This document shows, in pieces, positions 26,314 to 35,287 of a stretch of 64,000 nucleotides of DNA (position 1 is its first letter; each line of letters starts with the position of its first letter). The notes below the pieces were generated by a model that worked only from the letters and a program-made list of their open reading frames with translations, was not told the origin of the DNA and did not search any database. Position numbers and translations under genes: made by a program. The stretch lies in contig BPHQ01000001.1 in the NCBI GenBank assembly GCA_026003615.1, positions 868,001-932,000 of the forward strand. Reading direction: 5' to 3'. The stretch comes from Bellilinea sp. GTDB lineage: Bacteria > Chloroflexota > Anaerolineae > Anaerolineales > Anaerolineaceae.

Positions 26314-27915
26314 TTAGAGATGCGGCCCGGTTGCCAGAACTTCTTTGGTGACATTCTTGGCAAATTGGGTGCAATTCTCCTCAAATTGTGCAATCAAATT
26401 GCGGGCATATTCCTGATAGGATTGCTTGTCACTCCAGTTATATTGAGGGTTGAGAATTTCTGAAGGAACTCCCGGACAAAAAAGGGGAATATTCAAACCA
26501 AAAAATGGTTCTTGTCGAAAAGGCACTTCATCCAGATCATGGTTGAGAGCTGCGGTGATCATTGCCCTGGTATATGGTAAGTTGATCCGTTTTCCAATAC
26601 CGTATGGGCCGCCAATCCAACCAGTGTTGATTAACCAAACCTGGACTTTATGACGCAGGATCTTTTCTCCCAACAAGTCAGAATATACATTGGGATGGAG
26701 CGGTAGAAAGGGTGCACCAAAACAGGTCGAAAAAGTAGCCTGCGGCTCGCTGCCTAAACCGGTTTCTGTTCCTGCCAGTTTGGAAGTGTAGCCTGAGAGA
26801 AAGTAGTACATTGCCTGTTCGTAATTCAATCGAGCAATGGGCGGCATAACACCGAAGGCATCGGCGGTCAAAAAGAAAATGTTCTGCGGATGACCGGCAT
26901 ATCCCTGACCGAGGCTGTTTGGAATAAAAGATAACGGATAGGCTACTCGAGTATTTTCGGTATATTGATCCGAATCGAAATCAACTACTCTGGAAATCGG
27001 ATCATACACAACGTTTTCCAATACAGCCCCAAAGCGATTGGTAGCTGCCCAAATCATAGGCTCGAATTTGGGATTCAGGCGTATGGTTTTTGCATAACAT
27101 CCACCCTCGATATTGAAGATACCTGTATCGGACCAGCCGTGTTCATCATCGCCGATCAATTGACGATTTGGGTCGGACGACAGGGTGGTTTTCCCGGTAC
27201 CGCTCAGCCCAAAAAACAAAGCCACATCACCATCCTTGCCAACATTCGCAGAACAATGCATGGAAAGCACACCCTGACGCGGCAGGAGATAATTCATAAT
27301 AGTGAAGATTGACTTCTTGATTTCCCCAGCATAGCCCGTGCCACCAATCAAAACTATCTTTCGCTCAAAATCTATTAAGATTACGGTACCGGAACGGACG
27401 CCATCTGTTTTGGGATCGGCTTGAAAGTTTTCGCTTTGGAGGATGATAAAGTCTGGAACGGTGTGAGGAATTTCTGAAACGGGTATGGGAATCAACAAAT
27501 TGCGTGAAAAGAGGTTGTGCCAGGCTTTCTCGGTAATTACTCTGATGGAAAGCCGATGATTTGGATGGGCACCCGCGTAAACGTCCTGAACAAAAATATC
27601 TCGCCCTTGAAAGTAGGCGAGAAATTTGTTGTATATTTGATCAAAGGAGTGGGGAGAGAGGGGTTGATTAATTTTACCCCACCAGATTTCCTTTTCTTGA
27701 TGCGAATATTGAACAATAAATTTGTCATTTGGTGATCTGCCAGTATGTTTACCAGTGTAAGCAATGACAGCCCCATCACATGAGAGGGCAACTTCATTGC
27801 GCTTTATCCCCTCTTCAATTAAACTGGCTGAGGCATAATTCCAATAAATATTGCCGGTGTTTTGAAAGCCATGGTTCTCAATTCCGTAATTTGATGGAAT
27901 TCCAAAGACCTGCAT
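26314..27915 (-). CDS. pckA: Phosphoenolpyruvate carboxykinase (ATP)
   Basis: A 533-residue enzyme that interconverts oxaloacetate and PEP using ATP/ADP. It has YTGKHTGRSPNDKFIV near residue 55, FVQDVYAGAHPNHRLSIRVI, the P-loop FGLSGTGKTTLSSDPNRQLI, and DDEHGWSDTGIFNIEGGCYA with the metal-binding aspartates. The length matches the ATP-dependent family; the GTP-dependent type is much longer and differs in the P-loop. ATG 27915 has a GGAGAGG site, while the TTG one codon earlier is unneeded. It is transcribed after the lipoprotein gene with a 29-base gap. Confidence 0.95.
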   Translation of the reverse strand: MQVFGIPSNYGIENHGFQNTGNIYWNYASASLIEEGIKRNEVALSCDGAVIAYTGKHTGRSPNDKFIVQYSHQEKEIWWGKINQPLSPHSFDQIYNKFLAYFQGRDIFVQDVYAGAHPNHRLSIRVITEKAWHNLFSRNLLIPIPVSEIPHTVPDFIILQSENFQADPKTDGVRSGTVILIDFERKIVLIGGTGYAGEIKKSIFTIMNYLLPRQGVLSMHCSANVGKDGDVALFFGLSGTGKTTLSSDPNRQLIGDDEHGWSDTGIFNIEGGCYAKTIRLNPKFEPMIWAATNRFGAVLENVVYDPISRVVDFDSDQYTENTRVAYPLSFIPNSLGQGYAGHPQNIFFLTADAFGVMPPIARLNYEQAMYYFLSGYTSKLAGTETGLGSEPQATFSTCFGAPFLPLHPNVYSDLLGEKILRHKVQVWLINTGWIGGPYGIGKRINLPYTRAMITAALNHDLDEVPFRQEPFFGLNIPLFCPGVPSEILNPQYNWSDKQSYQEYARNLIAQFEENCTQFAKNVTKEVLATGPHL

Positions 27916-27944
27916 CAAATGATCCTCTCCTTTAGATTGGATAA

Positions 27945-30422
27945 TTAGGGGGTTTCCTCTGACCAGCCTGAGTACCAGTACCAGACGATGTCCGATGCCG
28001 ATTTTCCGTGTATTGAGGAGGAGGCATCCTGAATGGCTGCAGGAGGATAAAACCCTTGAGATACAACTCCATCAATCCAGGGGCGTTCATTTACCGCGGT
28101 TAGAAAAGCGGTGTAACTCTCGGCTTGAATTTGGATGTCGACTGAAAACTGTTCCGGCGTAGAAAGTGGCGGGAAAAGCGTTTCGATAGCCAGGCAGTTT
28201 TCGTCTGGGCAAAGGACATTCTGGGTTGTTGTTGATGGCGGGCTTATTGCGATGATCAGTGGTTTGGTGGTGGTTTCGCGAATTGGAAACAAGACCGAAT
28301 CCATATAGTCTTGAATTTGGTTGAGCCGTTCTTCTGGTGAAAGTGAAGAAGAATATAAGGAGGGAATTGCAAGTTGAATATAAAGAAAATCTACCATATC
28401 CACCCATTCTGGAATGGTTGGATTTTCGTCAGTGAGCAAGAGACTCCAACCCACTTTTCCACCATAGCGCTGTCGGACGGTTTCTAAAATAGAGCGCCAC
28501 CGTTCGATTGCATCATTCGGAACACCTGAGGCTTTTCCGTTTGGAAGGACCCCATCTGGATAAGCGGGAGCAGTCTGCGGACTTCCCAAAATAAGTGCTG
28601 GAGTGTTGGTTTGGGATGCTAAGTCCGCAAAATGGATTGCAAAGGTTCGATATCGTTCAAACCAGTTTTGCCACCAGTTTTTATCCGAATGGGTTTCAGC
28701 CCATATATCACTACTGTGGCGAAGGTTGGGATACAGCCAGACAGTCAATTGGCTTTGCTGAGCAGTTTGAATGGCCTGAAGATTATCCCACCAAAGCGAG
28801 TCCTTACCGGCTACAGGCTCAAAAACCGGTGTGGTCGGGTTCGTATACGACCATGTTGGCGTTAAGATGGTCGTGTTGGCTTTAAGTAATGCTATTTTAT
28901 TCATACCCCAAAATAAATAAGGCTGCCAGGTGGGGTTGTAATTGGGACTGATTTCAATGCCGCGAATAAAATCCTTTAAACGAGGAAGGGGTGTGGGTGC
29001 GACAATCTCAGTAGGGGTCGAAGTAGTGTTCCAAAAAGACCAGGCATTAATTTCATCCCGCCGAATTTGGGATTCTTCATTGATCACCAAAGTATAACCA
29101 GTTGCTCCTAAGCCAGAAGTTGTCAGATCATCCGCATATCCACATTGGTCGTTTCGGCAATAGCGATATTGAAGGGAATTAAACATATTGAGTGGACTGT
29201 ACAAGACAAACAGCCATTGATTATTCCCCAAAGACCACATTGGGAGTGGATTGGTCCAAGTATAGGGGTTGAATTGGATTGAAACACTATCCTCAATTGG
29301 GGTGTTGTTTGGTGCACTCACTAAAAAAGTAATTGCACCGGCATTGCCGGATTGCCAGCTGGTTACTTGATCTGTGATGGTGGTATCGTTGGGGGGAACA
29401 ATCAATTGCCTGAGGACAAATCCCCCCGCGGAATCGTGTTCTGCGTTCCAAAAACCATCTCCCAAGGTGTATTTATATCGGAAGTCAAAACCAGACGGCA
29501 AACGCAAGGTTATGGCATAAGCGTTTTCGGCAACATTGGTAAGCAAAGGAGCACGAGCGCCAACGTTGCTGAAGCCTCCGTTTATTTCTGCAAAAATGTT
29601 TCCCAATGAATAAAGATTACCTACCATTCTAACCGGTAACCCTTGCAAGCCAGTCGCAGGGGTTTGAACAACAAAGGTAACATTGACAAATTTGGATGGG
29701 GTTAATGGAGTCAGAGCAATTGTGGTTGCGTTTGCGGCAACGACTGCCCCTTGCTGGAATGTCTCAAAGCTACCATCCATACTGTAAACCACTAAATTAT
29801 GAATTCCCTCGGCAACGTTCTCAACAATAAAAGAACCATCACTGGCGGTAAGGGTTTGAATACCACCGACGCACACCAGAGCATTCGGGAAGGGGGCTTT
29901 AGTGCTGGAATCAAAAACCTGTCCTTTGATTGTGCCAGTTAATCCACTATAACGAAAATCAGTCCACGCGGAAATTGTGTCCTCTATGAGGAGCGGGTAG
30001 TTTATTGCTGCCATGCGATAGCGAACTTGTTCGCCTTGAGAATTGTATTCAACAAAATAGGGGAAATCCCCCCTTAAGTAGCGATACCGAACCACTGAAC
30101 CGACCGGGAAAAGCAATTCAAGTTGAAACGAGCCGTCCTCGTTTTTAACCATCGGGTAACGCTGGGGGTTCATGGCCAGACCAGTAACCTCATCAAGAAT
30201 TTCAAGGGTGACATTGCCTTTTGGCCCATTAACTGGCGGCTTCGTTAAAAACGTAACCGTGGTAAAACTCAGGTCTGGCTGAGTGTTGTTGATCGCTGTG
30301 GGTGGTGTTGAAGGGGGAATATTCCACGAGGGAATACTTAAAGAACAAGCGCTGAGGAGAGATAAACTGAATAGAATTTGAAGTGTGATTCGGAAAATTC
30401 CCTTTTTGTGTGCCATTCTCAT
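27945..30422 (-). CDS. Large lipoprotein with starch-binding-like and carboxypeptidase-regulatory-like repeats and a TIM-barrel-like C-terminus
   Basis: An 825-residue exported lipoprotein: signal peptide with lipobox LSAC at residues 23-26. Three modules (about 45-150, 250-345, 365-450) share VTFLTKPPVNGPKGNVTLEI-type strands and SGFDFRYKYTLGDGFWNAE-type motifs, as in starch-binding (CBM20-like) domains. A carboxypeptidase-regulatory-like domain (GQVFDSSTKAPFPNALVCVG) lies between the first two. Residues about 490-815 resemble an alpha/beta barrel glycosidase-like domain (FIRGIEISPNYNPTWQPYLF, then SASDIVWYWY), perhaps GH113-related. A surface polysaccharide-binding or hydrolysing role is inferred. 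GAGGAAA precedes the start. Confidence 0.65.
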   Translation of the reverse strand: MRMAHKKGIFRITLQILFSLSLLSACSLSIPSWNIPPSTPPTAINNTQPDLSFTTVTFLTKPPVNGPKGNVTLEILDEVTGLAMNPQRYPMVKNEDGSFQLELLFPVGSVVRYRYLRGDFPYFVEYNSQGEQVRYRMAAINYPLLIEDTISAWTDFRYSGLTGTIKGQVFDSSTKAPFPNALVCVGGIQTLTASDGSFIVENVAEGIHNLVVYSMDGSFETFQQGAVVAANATTIALTPLTPSKFVNVTFVVQTPATGLQGLPVRMVGNLYSLGNIFAEINGGFSNVGARAPLLTNVAENAYAITLRLPSGFDFRYKYTLGDGFWNAEHDSAGGFVLRQLIVPPNDTTITDQVTSWQSGNAGAITFLVSAPNNTPIEDSVSIQFNPYTWTNPLPMWSLGNNQWLFVLYSPLNMFNSLQYRYCRNDQCGYADDLTTSGLGATGYTLVINEESQIRRDEINAWSFWNTTSTPTEIVAPTPLPRLKDFIRGIEISPNYNPTWQPYLFWGMNKIALLKANTTILTPTWSYTNPTTPVFEPVAGKDSLWWDNLQAIQTAQQSQLTVWLYPNLRHSSDIWAETHSDKNWWQNWFERYRTFAIHFADLASQTNTPALILGSPQTAPAYPDGVLPNGKASGVPNDAIERWRSILETVRQRYGGKVGWSLLLTDENPTIPEWVDMVDFLYIQLAIPSLYSSSLSPEERLNQIQDYMDSVLFPIRETTTKPLIIAISPPSTTTQNVLCPDENCLAIETLFPPLSTPEQFSVDIQIQAESYTAFLTAVNERPWIDGVVSQGFYPPAAIQDASSSIHGKSASDIVWYWYSGWSEETP

Positions 30423-30465
30423 TGAATTTCCTCAGCGATAGGATGTATCATCGAGGAAAAGAGAA

Positions 30466-30497
30466 ACCGCTCGCATGATTCAATTCAGGTGAGCGGT
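30466..30497 (-). terminator. Hairpin with T-rich tail at the end of nusB
   Basis: ACCGCTC (30466-30472) pairs with GAGCGGT (30491-30497) around an 18-base loop. On the minus strand the stem is followed by TTCTCTTTTCC. It overlaps the nusB stop and probably ends that transcript, but the loop is large and the tail weak. Confidence 0.4.
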
Positions 30498-30947
30498 TTT
30501 CCCGTCCTCTGATGAGGTGACTTTTTTAAACTTTTGCCTTATTTCTTGCTGCCGGTTTGCAAGACTACCTAAAACACCGTTGACAAATCGCGGTGTACTA
30601 TCGGCCCCAAATATTTTTGCCAATTCAATGGCTTCGTTTATGGCAACTTTAACCGGCGTACAACCCTCAACGGCAAATTCCCATAAGGCTATTCGTAGAA
30701 TATTTCGATCAATTACGGCTACTTGATCTAATGGCCATTCGGGGGCATGTTGAGCAATGAAATCATCCAATTGTCGAGTGATTGGTAAAACCCCATTGAC
30801 GATATCATAGGCAAATTTTACCAAGTTTGAATCGAGTGTTTCGTCTTTCAGGCGCTCTTCCATGGCGGCCTGCGGAGAATGATTGGTCAGGTCGCATTCA
30901 TAAAGCACCTGCAAGGCTATGCTTCGTGCCTTGGTTCGGGGTTTCAT
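30480..30947 (-). CDS. nusB: Transcription antitermination factor NusB
   Basis: A 155-residue all-helical RNA-binding protein that joins NusE (S10) on boxA of rRNA transcripts. It has the conserved start RTKARSIALQVLYECDL, VAVIDRNILRIALWEF, and VAINEAIELAKIFGADSTPR followed by FVNGVLGSL, all diagnostic of NusB. The length is slightly above the usual 130-150 because of a polar tail. It follows the Asp23-like gene by 46 bases on the same strand, an arrangement also common in Firmicutes. Confidence 0.95.
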   Translation of the reverse strand: MKPRTKARSIALQVLYECDLTNHSPQAAMEERLKDETLDSNLVKFAYDIVNGVLPITRQLDDFIAQHAPEWPLDQVAVIDRNILRIALWEFAVEGCTPVKVAINEAIELAKIFGADSTPRFVNGVLGSLANRQQEIRQKFKKVTSSEDGKTAHLN

Positions 30948-30993
30948 AACACCTTCGTTGTTAATTTTCCAAAATTAAATAAGTTTTTCAACT

Positions 30994-31347
30994 TTAATTT
31001 GAGGTTGAGCCAGTTTCGATATCTTCAACGTGAACGTTGACACGGCCAATTTCCATACCAACCAGTTCCGAGACCGCGCGAGCGACTTGCTGTTGAATTG
31101 CCCGACACACCTCGCGCACCTTTACATCTCGGTTGAGAATGACATAGAGGTCAATGTAAACATGGTCGTTTTCGACCGAAATCTTAATCCCTTCACTCAT
31201 TCCGCGGCTAAAAAAACGCTCAACTTCTGAGGGGATGGTAGCAAGTCGGTTGACGCCAGGTACTCCAAGGGCTGTCAGCCGCGCAACAGAAACAAGCACT
31301 TCGGGTGCGATTGTGGTTTTACCGGGCGGGCGGGAATTTTCGGTCAT
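30994..31347 (-). CDS. Asp23/Gls24 family envelope stress-like protein
   Basis: A 117-residue protein of the Asp23 family (GKTTIAPEVLVSVARLTALG at the start, then ISVENDHVYIDLYVIL and VCRAIQQQVARAVSELVGM). Members localise near the membrane and affect envelope stability or fatty acid metabolism; the precise role is unknown. Position just ahead of nusB is typical. A minus-strand TATAAT at 31392-31397, 45 bases before the start, could be its -10, but no good -35 was found. Confidence 0.88.
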   Translation of the reverse strand: MTENSRPPGKTTIAPEVLVSVARLTALGVPGVNRLATIPSEVERFFSRGMSEGIKISVENDHVYIDLYVILNRDVKVREVCRAIQQQVARAVSELVGMEIGRVNVHVEDIETGSTSN

Positions 31348-31547
31348 TTATCCTCCGATAAATTGGGGTTTTCTTACCGCACTTCTTTACAATTATATAA
31401 CCCTTTCAACGAATTATCCATGCAAAAAACAGAAATATTCTGGTCAGAAATAAAAGAGTGAATAATACTTTTTCGAACACCAGCCTTTTTGTGTCATTGG
31501 AATTAAATTCACAAGAACTATCGTCAGAAATACAGAACTGGAAAGTA
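31348..31547. other. 200-base intergenic region, no gene seen
   Basis: The gap between the Asp23-like gene and the esterase is AT-rich. It holds the Asp23 candidate -10 near 31392-31397. No open frame with a ribosome site, no tRNA-like fold and no terminator were seen. Confidence 0.5.
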
Positions 31548-32336
31548 TCATGGGTAACCACTTTGAGAAATTGTCTTTTCGATGAATTCCATCGTCTTGG
31601 ATTTTACAATGTCTAATTCCCGGTCTAAGACAACGCAGTGACCGCTTTTTTCCAGCCAGATCAATGATTTATTCTGGGAGGGTAATTTTTCATATAACAA
31701 TTGTGAACCAGAAGGATTAATGGTGCGATCTTGTTTGCCCTGAAAAATCAATACCGATTGATGAACACGATAAATTTGCCTGAGAACTTCTTTTTGCAAC
31801 TTTTCTAATTGGGCAACTGCCGCCAATGCGACAACATTATACCCTTGCCAGGGAAGAGTATCAGTTTCTGTTTCAGACTCCTCTTCCTCTGGTAGATAAT
31901 TCTTTGGCATTATTTTTACGAAAGGAGCAAGCCACTTTGCTCGCCAAATCCCGTCAATTTTGATTGCAGGGGCATAAAGGATAACCCCTTTAATCCAAGG
32001 ATGGCTAGCAGCCAGGAGTAGAGAGAGCAATCCTCCCATTGACTCCCCTGCCACAAAAAGGTTTGAAATGCCTTTTAACCTTTCGAGGCCATTCTGAGCA
32101 GTTTCATACCAATCCTGCCATCGGACTGGGATCATATCTTCCGGGCGCGTTCCATGTCCGGGCAACAGAGGGCAAAACACTGAATACCCTTGCCTGTTGA
32201 GATATTCAGCTAGTGGGCGGACTTCAACAGTTGTTGCAGTAAAGCCATGCAACAATAGAACTCCGATAGGTTTATTACCAGGCAGAAAAAAGGTGGATCC
32301 ATCTAGTTCAGGATTTTCAAAAATGGGTCGCTTCAT
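31548..32336 (-). CDS. Alpha/beta hydrolase (carboxylesterase/monoacylglycerol lipase type)
   Basis: A 262-residue cytoplasmic hydrolase. GVLLLHGFTATTVEVRPLAE carries the oxyanion-hole HGF motif, FVAGESMGGLLSLL the nucleophile elbow Ser, LIFQGKQDRTINP the acid and LEKSGHCVVLDRE the His of the triad. An insertion with acidic residues (PEEEESETETDT) lies in the cap. The fold resembles thermophilic carboxylesterase Est30 and monoacylglycerol lipases. It begins seven bases after the LarA-like gene in the same orientation, so it may share its transcript. Confidence 0.85.
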   Translation of the reverse strand: MKRPIFENPELDGSTFFLPGNKPIGVLLLHGFTATTVEVRPLAEYLNRQGYSVFCPLLPGHGTRPEDMIPVRWQDWYETAQNGLERLKGISNLFVAGESMGGLLSLLLAASHPWIKGVILYAPAIKIDGIWRAKWLAPFVKIMPKNYLPEEEESETETDTLPWQGYNVVALAAVAQLEKLQKEVLRQIYRVHQSVLIFQGKQDRTINPSGSQLLYEKLPSQNKSLIWLEKSGHCVVLDRELDIVKSKTMEFIEKTISQSGYP

Positions 32337-32343
32337 TTGTTCT

Positions 32344-33609
32344 TCACGAAGTTCTTAAATTGGGCAGGAGGGCAGTTGCGTGCGGTAAAACAACAGTTTT
32401 AAAATTTTTCGGTAGTAGATTTCTGGCTAGTTCAATTCCCTGCTCAATCGAATTGGCGGGTGTGAGAAAAAACTTGCGTACCAAATCGTTGGGCATTTCA
32501 GAAATAAGAAAGAGATGATTACGCTTAGCCTGGAGGGCAATTTGGTAAGCTTTATGAGGCCCGATTTGGAAGGTTGCCTGTTGGAACCTGATAATGACTT
32601 CATCCGGTGTTGTCGCCTGATCCAGGAAATCAAGCGCCTTCTGGCTGCCAATTCCTTCGGGGCAGGCCGCAGCAAGAATAATTACACCACCGGGTCGGGC
32701 AAAAAGAGCAGCATGAGTAATCGCTTTTTGAGCCTGATAGAAATTGATGTCTTTGGGATGACCACCCGCTGAGGCGATTACAAGATCATAAGCACAAGAT
32801 ACCGGTACTTTCCATAAGTTATCTGAAATGGATATGCCTTTCTCCATTACTGCCCCGGGTGTACCAAATAAGGCGGTCAAGATTTGACGATTGGCATTGA
32901 GGATGACATTTAAAGCCAGATGAATTCCCATCATGCTGCCAATCTCTTCTACATCTTGACGCATGGGGTTTTGCTCAAATTCACCCAAAAAGGCAAGCGG
33001 ATCATTCAGCATGGCGTGATTGTGATTGATAGTTGCCCGCCCGGCTAATCCAATTGCTGCGCTTTTGACCCCTCCCGAATATCCCATAAAATGATGTGGT
33101 TCGATATTACCGGTGACAATCCGTAAATCCGCGTTAAAAAATCTTTTATTGATCCAAACGGGGGTTTTCCGTTGAGTTGTACCAAGAAAAATTAAGTTTT
33201 TCTGATCATCACAGTCATGGGAAAAAATTCGAATTTTTTTGTGATCCAAAATTTCTGTTGGAATGATGGTTTGGATTTCCTCATTCGTTGCTGGGGTATG
33301 TGTGCCGGTTGCGATAAATAATTCAATTTTCTCATCGGGAATGCCGTGTTCGTTCAACCATTCCAGTAGAGGTGGAAGTATATATCTATACGGTACAGGA
33401 CGAGTTTTGTCGTTAATGCTGATGGCAACTTTTTGGGGAGGATGTGACCAATTAAGATTGGGATTACCCAATGGGTTTTGTAAAGCATGGATCACAACGG
33501 CGAGAGGTTGTTCTGCCGGTGGATAGTCCTTCGGTTCATACCAATCGTACCGAAAAGGTAGATGGATTGGTATTTGGGTTTTTCCATAGGGAATCGGATC
33601 GGTTTTCAT
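32344..33609 (-). CDS. larA: LarA-like nickel-dependent 2-hydroxyacid racemase
   Basis: A 421-residue LarA-family protein (lactate racemase, nickel pincer cofactor). Family residues seen are ATGTHTPATNEEI, VTGNIEPHHFMGYSGGVKSA with the pincer-attachment Lys and a metal His, and ATINHNHAML with a second His. The proline of the usual GGxKxxxPG is replaced by Ile. Many LarA homologs act on hydroxyacids other than lactate, so specificity is open. The start at 33609 lies one base after the stop of the VOC gene, suggesting coupling; upstream ATG codons overlap that gene. LarB, LarC and LarE, needed to make the cofactor, are not in the window. Confidence 0.82.
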   Translation of the reverse strand: MKTDPIPYGKTQIPIHLPFRYDWYEPKDYPPAEQPLAVVIHALQNPLGNPNLNWSHPPQKVAISINDKTRPVPYRYILPPLLEWLNEHGIPDEKIELFIATGTHTPATNEEIQTIIPTEILDHKKIRIFSHDCDDQKNLIFLGTTQRKTPVWINKRFFNADLRIVTGNIEPHHFMGYSGGVKSAAIGLAGRATINHNHAMLNDPLAFLGEFEQNPMRQDVEEIGSMMGIHLALNVILNANRQILTALFGTPGAVMEKGISISDNLWKVPVSCAYDLVIASAGGHPKDINFYQAQKAITHAALFARPGGVIILAAACPEGIGSQKALDFLDQATTPDEVIIRFQQATFQIGPHKAYQIALQAKRNHLFLISEMPNDLVRKFFLTPANSIEQGIELARNLLPKNFKTVVLPHATALLPNLRTS

Positions 33610-33610
33610 T

Positions 33611-33985
33611 TTATTGGCTTGGAAGGGGGTCATCGAAACACTGAATTTCAATTTGATATCCGTTGGGGTCCAGTAAAAATGCATGATAGATGGCGTATTT
33701 GGGGTTGTATGTTGGTGTTTTTATGGAAATTGCCCCTGCGTTAACCAGTTTTGCGAAGCACTCATCTACGTCGCTTGTGATTAAAGTTAAGATGATGGAA
33801 TTTGCTGGGGACGGTATTTCTGGGCGAGAACAAAAACCGATGAATCCTCCGGAAGATACGCGAAAGATTTTACAATCGCCTTGGTCGCGAACCAATGGAA
33901 GCTCTAAAACGTTCTGATAAAAATCTGTGGTACGAATAAGATCAATGGCAGGTAGAAACGTAATCAGTTGCTCAAAGGGTCTCAT
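33611..33985 (-). CDS. VOC superfamily (glyoxalase-fold) protein
   Basis: A 124-residue single-module vicinal oxygen chelate protein: TFLPAIDLIRTTDFYQNVLEL at the start, FGSG-like strand CKIFRVSSGGFIGFCSRPEI, and FLLDPNGYQIEIQCFDDP at the end, where the glutamate is the usual metal ligand. Such proteins act as dioxygenases, isomerases or resistance proteins; this one has no specific match that I can name. It lies between the VIT1-like gene and larA in one minus-strand run with gaps of five bases and one base. Confidence 0.8.
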   Translation of the reverse strand: MRPFEQLITFLPAIDLIRTTDFYQNVLELPLVRDQGDCKIFRVSSGGFIGFCSRPEIPSPANSIILTLITSDVDECFAKLVNAGAISIKTPTYNPKYAIYHAFLLDPNGYQIEIQCFDDPLPSQ

Positions 33986-33990
33986 AATTT

Positions 33991-35106
33991 TTATCCGCCG
34001 ATGCTAATTCCAATCAATCTGCCAATACCAAATGTGATTGCTGCTGCCAGCATACCAAAGATTACCATTCTGAAACCAGAATACCAGATAGAGCGCCCGG
34101 TGAACAAGGTAATCGCAGCGCCAAGTAAAAATAGGCCAACAAAGCTGAACAGGATACTAAATAGCAAGGCCGTTGTTCCACCAAGAAAAGTATAAGGAAT
34201 TACCGGGACTATCGCACCAATGGAAAACAAGATAAAAGAGGTGATAGCAGCCTCCCATGCTGATCCGCCCAATTCTTCAGGATCAATCCCTAATTCTTCG
34301 CGGGCAAGGGTATCCAATGCTCCGTCTTTGTTTTGCATTATCTTTAAAGCCATTTGGGTTGCTTGTTCAGAGGGGATACCGCGAGCTTCATAAATCAAAG
34401 CCAATTCCTCGGCTTCTTCTTCGGGGGCTTGCTCTATTTCGCTTTCTTCAATTTTGATTTGGTTCGCATACAATTCACGAGAGGATTGAACGGATAGCCA
34501 CTCACCCAAAGCCATTGAAAAGGCTCCGGCAAGTAAACCGGCGATGCCAGCCACCAGAATGGAGCGGTTGTCCATGGTCGCTCCAGCAACCCCCATGACA
34601 AGGCTTAAATTACTCACCAGACCATCATTGGCGCCCAGTACCGCTGCTCGCAAGGCATTTCCACCAGTCGAACGGTGACGGCCTTCCAGTTGAGCAAGTG
34701 CGCTGCCTTCCATGCCACCCCGGACTGTTCTCTTAATTTGCGCAAGAACAAGCGAATGGGTTTGTTCATCTTTTGCCATTTGCTTGTCCGCATCAACTTG
34801 GAGGTAGGCGGAACCGCCATCTTTCTCCATTGCCTGAAGGGTCGGAAGAATCATTTCAGGACCGAACCGTTTGGCTAACCAGATGATCAAACGAACGCGA
34901 ATTGAAGGTCGAAAAGGTGGTGGCTCGACCCCTTCTGATCGCAGTTTCTCTTCCCAGCTTTTAGCGTGTTTAAGTTCTACCGCTGCCATCTTTTCGTATA
35001 CTTTTCGGATGCGTTCATCCTTTTCGATGCTGGCAAGGGATTCATAAATTGCAGCACTGCTCAATTCGTCTTGTCGAAATTCAAGCATGGTTTTCGGATC
35101 TGTCAT
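33991..35106 (-). CDS. Ferritin-like/VIT1-CCC1 family membrane protein
   Basis: A 371-residue fusion. Residues about 1-135 form a ferritin-like (rubrerythrin-type) helical domain with acidic metal ligands (RQDELSSAAIYESLASIE, MAAVELKHAKSWEE). Residues about 150-371 are a VIT1/CCC1 transporter with about five membrane segments, starting LRAAVLGANDGLVSNLSLVM. This combination (MbfA-like) exports or handles iron or manganese. A possible metal role could also relate to the nickel enzyme LarA downstream, but that is speculation. It is the first gene of the minus-strand run with the VOC and larA genes. Confidence 0.88.
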   Translation of the reverse strand: MTDPKTMLEFRQDELSSAAIYESLASIEKDERIRKVYEKMAAVELKHAKSWEEKLRSEGVEPPPFRPSIRVRLIIWLAKRFGPEMILPTLQAMEKDGGSAYLQVDADKQMAKDEQTHSLVLAQIKRTVRGGMEGSALAQLEGRHRSTGGNALRAAVLGANDGLVSNLSLVMGVAGATMDNRSILVAGIAGLLAGAFSMALGEWLSVQSSRELYANQIKIEESEIEQAPEEEAEELALIYEARGIPSEQATQMALKIMQNKDGALDTLAREELGIDPEELGGSAWEAAITSFILFSIGAIVPVIPYTFLGGTTALLFSILFSFVGLFLLGAAITLFTGRSIWYSGFRMVIFGMLAAAITFGIGRLIGISIGG

Positions 35107-35223
35107 AATTCCCTCATTTTCTTATTCAATTTTACTCTCTTTATGGGGTTAATTCAGAAATAGTTCATTTGATTGGCTTGTGTTTCTTAGAATGTTCTGT
35201 AAAATATTAATATTCTTATGTAC

Positions 35224-35254
35224 AAAAAGGTGATTGGGGATTTATCGCCTTTTT
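35224..35254 (+). terminator. Terminator-like hairpin in the leader of the sensor gene
   Basis: AAAAAGGTGAT (35224-35234) can pair with ATCGCCTTTTT (35244-35254), an eleven-base stem with one G/T pair and a nine-base loop, ending in five T residues. It stands 33 bases before the sensor start codon with no upstream plus-strand gene, so it may be a leader attenuator rather than the end of a gene. Confidence 0.45.
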
Positions 35255-35287
35255 CGCTCTAGCCATTTTTGTTGATTGTTATGTCAA

